Origin: Pelagibius sp.
GTDB taxonomy: Bacteria; Pseudomonadota; Alphaproteobacteria; Kiloniellales; Kiloniellaceae
Assembly: GCF_028281305.1 (NCBI RefSeq)
Contig: NZ_JANQKD010000097.1
Span: 1-45,383 of the forward strand
Reading direction: 5' to 3'
Length of the DNA: 45,383 bases
In this document: in pieces, positions 40,603 to 45,383 of the stretch
Numbering within the stretch: position 1 is the stretch's first letter
Layout of the letters: the number at the start of each line of letters is the position of its first letter
The notes under the pieces: model-generated
The model's input: the letters and a program-made list of their open reading frames with translations, nothing else
Databases searched by the model: none
Told to the model about the DNA's origin: nothing
Made by a program: the position numbers and the translations under genes

Positions 40603-43158
40603 GGGATCCACCGGCTCGCTCTCGAGCGCCAGAACCGCGAAAACGCATTCATGCACGCGGCGCAGCGGAGCCCGTGCAACGAAGCGCTCCAGTGCCTCCA
40701 TGCCCAGGGCGAATTCGCGCAGCGCAAGGGAGCGCTTTCGCCCGAGCCCGCGCTTGCGCAGTCTGGCGATGTTCTCCGGGGCGTCGTAGTCCGGGCCGTA
40801 GATGATCCGCAGGTACTCCTTCCCGCGGCACTTCACCGCCGGCTGGACGAGGCCGCGCGGCCCGCGGGTGACGAAATCCAGCGGCTTGACCACCATGCCC
40901 TCGCCCCCGGCCCCGGTGAGCGCCGTCCACCAGGCCGTCGCCTCCGCTTCGGCCGCCGTGTCGCCGAGATCGACGAAGCGGTGCGCCGTCGCCATCAGCA
41001 GCGGATCGCCGTTGGCCGTCAGCCGCTCCAGTTGGTCCATATGCCAGCGGTGATCCTTGTCCATATGAACCGCCCCTTCGCTGGCGAGCAGATGGAAGGG
41101 GGCGATGCGATAGTCGTCCAGGCTCTCCACCGGCCAGCAGTAGCGGCGATAGGCAGCCGCGTAGTCCGCCGCCCGCTCCGCGCGTTGAGACACGGTTCTC
41201 TCAAAGCCGTCCAGGTCGACCCCGCGGGACACTGCGGTCCTGAAGACCGTTTCCTGGGCCGCCAGCGAGAGCCGGGCGGCCGCGCCCACCGGGGCATATT
41301 GCTGCCGCAGCAGGGACTGCGCCTTGGCCGACCAGGGCATGATCTCGGCATCCAGCAGCAGCCAATCGGTCTTCAGCTTCGCCCAGAGCCCGGCCGAAGA
41401 GGCCGCCGTGCGCAGACGCGCCAGCACGGCCTCGGTCTTGTCCCGATCGAAAAAGAAGTCGCGGCCCGTGCGCGAATAGATGACTCCGGTCTCATTGCCT
41501 TCGGTGCCGAAGCGGGCCTGCGCCGCTTCGGGCGAGCGGCACAGAGCGATCACCGCGCGGGAGCCCATGTGTTTTTCCTGGCACACCACGGTGGCGACGC
41601 CCTGCTTGCGGAAATAGGCAAAGGCTTCGGCCGGGTGCTCCAGCATGCCGCCTTCCTCGGAGGTCTCGGACGGCGACATGGTCGGCGGCAGATAGACCAG
41701 CCACTTCGGATTGATGGCAAAGCGGGTCATCGCCTCCAGGGCCGCGGCGGCCTGCGCCTCGTTGACCGTCACGCTGCGCTGCAGGCCGGTCTGGATGATC
41801 CGCTTGCCGCGGACATCGTCCAGGTCCAGCATGTCGTCGTCGATGGCCTGAGCGCTGCGCTGGTCTTCAGGGCCTCCCAGCGGCTTGACCGGAGCAAAGT
41901 AGGTCTGCGCCGCGGGCACGGACACCAGTTCACGCTCCGGATAGCGCAGCGCCGTCAGCTTGCCGCCGAAGACACAGCCGGTATCGATGCAGATGGTCCC
42001 GTTCAGCCATTCAGCCTCGGGGACCGGCGTATGGCCGTAGACCACCATCGCATCGCCCCGGTAGTCCGCTGCCCAGTTGTAGCGGACCGGCAGGCCGAAG
42101 TCGTCGGTTTCCCCCGTCGTTTCGCCATACATGCAGAAAGAGCGCACGGCCCCGGAAGCCCGTCCGATCATGTCCTGGCGCAGACCCGCATGGGCAACGA
42201 CCAGGCGGCCATCGTCCAGCCAGTGGTGGGAGAGAAGCCCGTCGAGAAACCGCCGCACCGTCTCGCGGAAACCCTCGGTCTCCGCCTCCATCTGCGCCAC
42301 CGTCTCCGCCAGCCCGTGGGTCAGCTTCACGTTGCGGCCGTTCAGCCAGCGCAGAAACTTGTTCTCGTGGTTGCCCATGACGCAGAAGCCGTCGCCCGCG
42401 GCCATCATCGACATGACGAGCCGCAGGACATCGGGCGAGCGCGGTCCGCGGTCAACCAGGTCGCCGACGAAGACGGCCCGGCGCCCCTCCGGCGGGGTCA
42501 CGGTGCAGCGGCGCTCATCGCCCTCGCCTTCAAACCGCACGGTGTAACCGAGCCGGGCCAGAAGAGCCTCCAGCTCGTCACAGCAGCCATGCACGTCGCC
42601 GATGATGTCGAAGGGCCCGGCCTCGCCGCGCTTGTCCGTCCACAGCGGCTGGCGCGTCACCACCGCCGCCGCCATGTCCTCGACGCTTCGGAACTCGTGA
42701 ACCTGCCGGAAGCCTTCTTTCGGCAGCTTGCGAATGCCGCGTTTCAGGGCGCGGATATGGTTGCGCACCACATGGGGGCCGAACTGCCGGTCCGGCCTTT
42801 CCGCATTGCGGGCGTGGCAGACGTCCTCCCCAGGATTGAGCACGATGGCCACCGGCAGGGCATGCTGCCGGCGCGCGATGCGGACGTACTCGGCGCGGTC
42901 CTCGCCGCGCACGTTGGTCGCGTCGATCACGGTGAGACGGCGGCTCTGCAGGCGCTTTTCCGCGATGAAATGCACGAGGTCGAAGGCCGGCCCGGTGGCC
43001 GTCTGGTCGTTTTCGTCATCCGCCACCATGCCCCGGCAGGCATCGGAGGAAATCACCTCCGTCTCCAGGAAATGCTGGCGGGCAAAGGTGGACTTGCCGG
43101 CCCCGGACGGGCCGATCAGAACCACGAGACAGAAATCCGGCAAGGCGATGCGGGTCAC
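40594..43158 (-). CDS. pnkp: Polynucleotide kinase-phosphatase-ligase Pnkp
   Basis: Trifunctional RNA-repair enzyme of 854 aa, close to the size of Clostridium Pnkp. The kinase P-loop GPSGAGKST is at 16-24, the metallophosphatase motifs GDVHG (187-191), GDLVDRG (232-238) and GNHE (262-265) follow, and the ligase domain carries the nucleotidyl Lys529 (EKHMGSR). It heals the 2',3'-cyclic phosphate and 5'-OH ends of cut RNA and joins them with Hen1. The GTG start overlaps the Hen1 stop by 4 nt (GTGA), so it is coupled. The C-terminal basic part and ALRKR-type segment end just before the repeat. It acts in the cytoplasm. Confidence 0.95.
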   Translation of the reverse strand: MTRIALPDFCLVVLIGPSGAGKSTFARQHFLETEVISSDACRGMVADDENDQTATGPAFDLVHFIAEKRLQSRRLTVIDATNVRGEDRAEYVRIARRQHALPVAIVLNPGEDVCHARNAERPDRQFGPHVVRNHIRALKRGIRKLPKEGFRQVHEFRSVEDMAAAVVTRQPLWTDKRGEAGPFDIIGDVHGCCDELEALLARLGYTVRFEGEGDERRCTVTPPEGRRAVFVGDLVDRGPRSPDVLRLVMSMMAAGDGFCVMGNHENKFLRWLNGRNVKLTHGLAETVAQMEAETEGFRETVRRFLDGLLSHHWLDDGRLVVAHAGLRQDMIGRASGAVRSFCMYGETTGETDDFGLPVRYNWAADYRGDAMVVYGHTPVPEAEWLNGTICIDTGCVFGGKLTALRYPERELVSVPAAQTYFAPVKPLGGPEDQRSAQAIDDDMLDLDDVRGKRIIQTGLQRSVTVNEAQAAAALEAMTRFAINPKWLVYLPPTMSPSETSEEGGMLEHPAEAFAYFRKQGVATVVCQEKHMGSRAVIALCRSPEAAQARFGTEGNETGVIYSRTGRDFFFDRDKTEAVLARLRTAASSAGLWAKLKTDWLLLDAEIMPWSAKAQSLLRQQYAPVGAAARLSLAAQETVFRTAVSRGVDLDGFERTVSQRAERAADYAAAYRRYCWPVESLDDYRIAPFHLLASEGAVHMDKDHRWHMDQLERLTANGDPLLMATAHRFVDLGDTAAEAEATAWWTALTGAGGEGMVVKPLDFVTRGPRGLVQPAVKCRGKEYLRIIYGPDYDAPENIARLRKRGLGRKRSLALREFALGMEALERFVARAPLRRVHECVFAVLALESEPVDPRL

Positions 43159-44555
43159 GGGGCGCTCCGCTCGAAGACTGCGAGCTGCGTCGGTGCGCCA
43201 AGCTCCGAATGCGTTTCACCGATTCCGTCAAAGCGAACCCCGTAGCCGAAGCGGCCGGCGACACCTTCGGCCCAGTCCTTGAACTCTTGCCGGGTCCATT
43301 CGAAACGGTGATCGCCGTGGCGCAGCGCACCCGGCGCCATTCCCTCGAACAGGGCGTTGTACTCGCGGTTCGGCGTGGTCACGACGACCAGGCCAGGCGC
43401 CATGCTGCCGAAGACCACACGCTCCAGTGCGTTGTGCCGGTCCAGGTCGACATGCTCGATCACCTCGACCAGCGCCACGGCGTCGTAGCCCTCCAGCCGG
43501 CGGTCGCGGTAGGTGAGAGCGCCATGCAGCAGCTTCAGCCTTGCGGCCTGGCGTTGCGGCAGGCGGTCGAGCTTCAGGCGCTGCTCGGCCCGCTCCAGGG
43601 CGACGACGGAGGTGTCGACCCCGACGATCTCCTCGAACTGCCGATTCTGCATGAGTTCCCGCAGCAGGCGGCCCTGGCCGCAGCCGAGATCGATCACCCG
43701 CTTGGCGCCGGCGGCCGTCAGAACTTCGGCAACCCTGGCCATGCGCTGATCGTTCAGGCGCATCGGTTTTTCCAGGTCCTGCTCGCGAGCGTCCTGCGCC
43801 TGCGGCTCCTCGGCTTCCGTCTCGGCGTCGGTTTCGCTGAGGCGCGCCAGCGCCTCACGGACCAGGCTCTCCCGGCGCTTCAGGGACCGCTTTACGATGA
43901 AGTCTCGCTCCGGGTGGGCCTCCAGCCAGCCTTCGCCTTTGGCGATCAGGGTTTCCACCTCGTCGCTGGCCACATAGTAGTGCTTGGCGTTGTCGAGCAC
44001 CGGGATCAGGACATAGAGGTGCGTCAGCAGTTCCTGGAGACGCAGCATCCCTTCCAGGTGCAGGGTGATGTAGGGGCTCTCGCCCCAATCGGGCAGCGCC
44101 GCATCCAGCGGATGGTTTGTCACCGTGACGCGGTAGCCGAGCGGCTCGAAGAGCCGCTGCGCGAGGCCTTCGCTGCCGCGCGCGGCCAGAGGCACCACCG
44201 TCGCTTCCAAGGGCAGTGCCGTCTGCGCCAGATCCGGGCGATGCTTCGAACGCCCGGCAAAGGCGGTGTTCAGCGAACGGGCAATGGCCACCGAGAGGAA
44301 GGAGGAGGCCGCATAAGGACGATCGTTGACGTAGTGGTCGTGCAGACCCGGCGCCCGACCCGGCTTGCGCACGAGCCCGATCGCATCGACGTCGACGGCA
44401 AGGGCAAAGCGGCAGCGGTCCTCCTCCGCCTCGGGAAAGCACATCACCGCTCTGCCGAAAGGAAGCGACTTTTCGTGGCAGCGCGCCGGGTTCTTGTGCA
44501 GCAGATACCCCAGGTCCGTGGCGGGCCTGTGCGTTGTCGCAATGGTCAACAGCAT
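43155..44555 (-). CDS. hen1: 3'-terminal RNA ribose 2'-O-methyltransferase Hen1
   Basis: Partner of Pnkp, 466 aa. The N-terminal ~250 residues are the bacterial ligase-activating domain (MLLTIATTHRPATDLGYLLHKNPAR at the start), and the C-terminal methyltransferase has VIDLGCGQGRLLREL (motif I, 287-301) and VEVIEHVDLDR with Glu364/Glu367/His368 for the metal. It methylates the 2'-OH of the 3' end during RNA repair, marking repaired RNA against re-cleavage. Its ATG overlaps the upstream gene's stop (TGATG), and its stop overlaps the Pnkp start. Confidence 0.95.
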   Translation of the reverse strand: MLLTIATTHRPATDLGYLLHKNPARCHEKSLPFGRAVMCFPEAEEDRCRFALAVDVDAIGLVRKPGRAPGLHDHYVNDRPYAASSFLSVAIARSLNTAFAGRSKHRPDLAQTALPLEATVVPLAARGSEGLAQRLFEPLGYRVTVTNHPLDAALPDWGESPYITLHLEGMLRLQELLTHLYVLIPVLDNAKHYYVASDEVETLIAKGEGWLEAHPERDFIVKRSLKRRESLVREALARLSETDAETEAEEPQAQDAREQDLEKPMRLNDQRMARVAEVLTAAGAKRVIDLGCGQGRLLRELMQNRQFEEIVGVDTSVVALERAEQRLKLDRLPQRQAARLKLLHGALTYRDRRLEGYDAVALVEVIEHVDLDRHNALERVVFGSMAPGLVVVTTPNREYNALFEGMAPGALRHGDHRFEWTRQEFKDWAEGVAGRFGYGVRFDGIGETHSELGAPTQLAVFERSAP

Positions 44556-45379
44556 CAGGTCCGCCCGCCTTTCCGGTTTTCGCAGACCAGATCCCGGAAC
44601 AGGGTGTCGGCCTCGGCCGCAAGGTCCGGCGTCGCCGGGGCGTTGCCCGGCAGGGCCCGTTCGGCCCGCGCCATCTCCTCCTCGATAAGGGCGTCGAGCA
44701 CCACAAGGCGCGGACCCTCGCCCAGCTCGCGGCTGCGCGCCTTGCGGGCCAGCATCTCGTCCAGAAAGGCCGAGAGGCCGGCCGGCAGGTCGAGCCCGGC
44801 CCGCAGTTCGGCGAAGTTCATCGGCAGCGCGCGGTTGGGGTGACGGCGCAGCCACATCAGCGCCAGCGCCGGGCGCAGGGCGTAGAAGTACTTCTTCAGC
44901 TTCACCCGGTCCTGATCCTCGATAAAGCGGCGGTACTGGCCGCGGCAGAGGTGCAGGTAGTGATAGGCCGAAGGGCGCCGGTGTGCCGTCTTCTCCGCCA
45001 GATCCAGCAGCTTCACCATGGCCTCCCCATCGGCACGGTAGACGATGGGCGAACGCAGCCATTCCAGCAGCACCGGGTTGGGCTTCAGCAGAAGGGCCAG
45101 CGCCTTGCGCAAGTCCCAGCCGTTGATGTCGAGATCGCCTTCGATCGGCAGCTCGATGACGTCGCGGCGCTGCTCGATGGAGAGATACCACTCCGGCCGG
45201 TGCACGTAGACGAAGCGCACGTCGTAGTCGCTGTCCGGCGAGGGAAAGCCCCAGGCGCGGCTGCCGGATTCGATGGCGAAGAGCAGACGCACGTCGTGAT
45301 CGCGCTCGATGGCATCCAGCCGCTCGGCGATGAGAGCGCGGGGCTCCGCTGCAATAGGGGCATAGGCCAGCGCGGTCAT
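44555..45379 (-). CDS. rlaP: RlaP-family nucleotidyltransferase (RNA repair associated)
   Basis: A 274-aa DNA-polymerase-beta-like nucleotidyltransferase. The fold motif GSRAWGFPSPDSDYDVRFVYVH (GS...DxD) is at about 37-58, followed by the RlaP signatures ELPIEGDLDINGWDLRKALALLLKPNP and HYLHLCRGQYRRF. The family is known for association with RNA ligases/Pnkp. It is the first gene in view of the operon RlaP-Hen1-Pnkp. The ATG is 4 bp from the window edge, so a longer N-terminus cannot be excluded and the upstream context is not visible. Confidence 0.87.
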   Translation of the reverse strand: MTALAYAPIAAEPRALIAERLDAIERDHDVRLLFAIESGSRAWGFPSPDSDYDVRFVYVHRPEWYLSIEQRRDVIELPIEGDLDINGWDLRKALALLLKPNPVLLEWLRSPIVYRADGEAMVKLLDLAEKTAHRRPSAYHYLHLCRGQYRRFIEDQDRVKLKKYFYALRPALALMWLRRHPNRALPMNFAELRAGLDLPAGLSAFLDEMLARKARSRELGEGPRLVVLDALIEEEMARAERALPGNAPATPDLAAEADTLFRDLVCENRKGGRT

Positions 45380-45383
45380 GTCT

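Noticed and set aside
43155..45191. Single 678-aa frame for Hen1
   Set aside because: The Hen1 domain starts at the ATG at 44555. The upstream part of the frame reads antisense-like over the RlaP gene.
1..45383. Prophage, IS element, CRISPR array, tRNA or rRNA
   Set aside because: No integrase, transposase, structural phage gene, regularly spaced repeat, or RNA gene is recognisable. The DUF2589 locus was considered as phage-derived but no hallmark genes support that.

Overview
The window is GC-rich, densely coded DNA with short intergenic gaps, mostly complete genes, and no rRNA, tRNA, CRISPR array, insertion sequence or prophage genes that I can see. The family mix (RHH_4-type ribbon-helix-helix protein, HlyU-family protein, GMC oxidoreductase with a gluconate-2-dehydrogenase subunit-3 partner, GcvT-fused dimethylglycine-type dehydrogenase, many ABC importers) and a CCTCATNCTGAGGAG / CGTCTCGAAG intergenic repeat point to an alphaproteobacterium, probably Rhodospirillales/Kiloniellales-like and perhaps marine or salt-exposed. 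That assignment is inference; no marker gene is present.

Layout. 1-2.5 kb: end of an iron-type ABC permease, a convergent ABC ATPase and a small (GSP)n membrane protein. 2.5-6.1 kb: a FemAB-like acyltransferase, then LysR -> exported NTF2-like protein -> Tat-exported SDR, with two matching inverted-repeat operators. 6.2-10.8 kb: HIT protein, secreted hypothetical protein, VOC/subunit-3/GMC oxidoreductase operon ending in a strong terminator, RHH protein. 11.1-16.3 kb: PhyH-type dioxygenase, then a tight operon of BCCT transporter, a double substrate-binding lipoprotein (OpuAC-like plus TAXI-like) and a universal stress protein. 16.3-18.3 kb: amine-type FAD oxidoreductase, HlyU-family protein, a small hypothetical protein.

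18.4-28.8 kb: a LysR gene divergent from a nicotianamine-synthase-like gene that is translationally coupled to a LysE exporter and followed by a SAM-methyltransferase-like gene. Meeting it tail to tail is an M20 hydrolase plus a complete peptide/nickel-type ABC importer. The set resembles synthesis, export and re-uptake of a small metallophore-like compound, but an opine dehydrogenase is not seen and the link to the importer is positional only.

29.0-34.1 kb: a locus of largely uncharacterised proteins: two DUF2589 proteins flanking a 272-aa protein, a zinc ribbon and a 328-aa protein, facing a trypsin-like protease and a 74-aa protein resembling that protease's N-terminal module. 34.3-38.4 kb: isoprenylcysteine-methyltransferase-like protein, dimethylglycine/sarcosine dehydrogenase-like enzyme and a choline-kinase-like phosphotransferase. 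38.5-45.4 kb: a papain/alpha-beta-hydrolase fusion and the RlaP-Hen1-Pnkp RNA-repair operon.

The best candidates for undescribed biology are the DUF2589/protease locus, the BCCT plus double-binding-protein operon, the nicotianamine-synthase-like/LysE/methyltransferase cluster, and the papain-hydrolase fusion next to RNA repair. Quorum of methylamine/betaine genes (BCCT, FAD amine oxidase, DMGDH-like, choline-kinase-like) suggests use of choline-type compounds.
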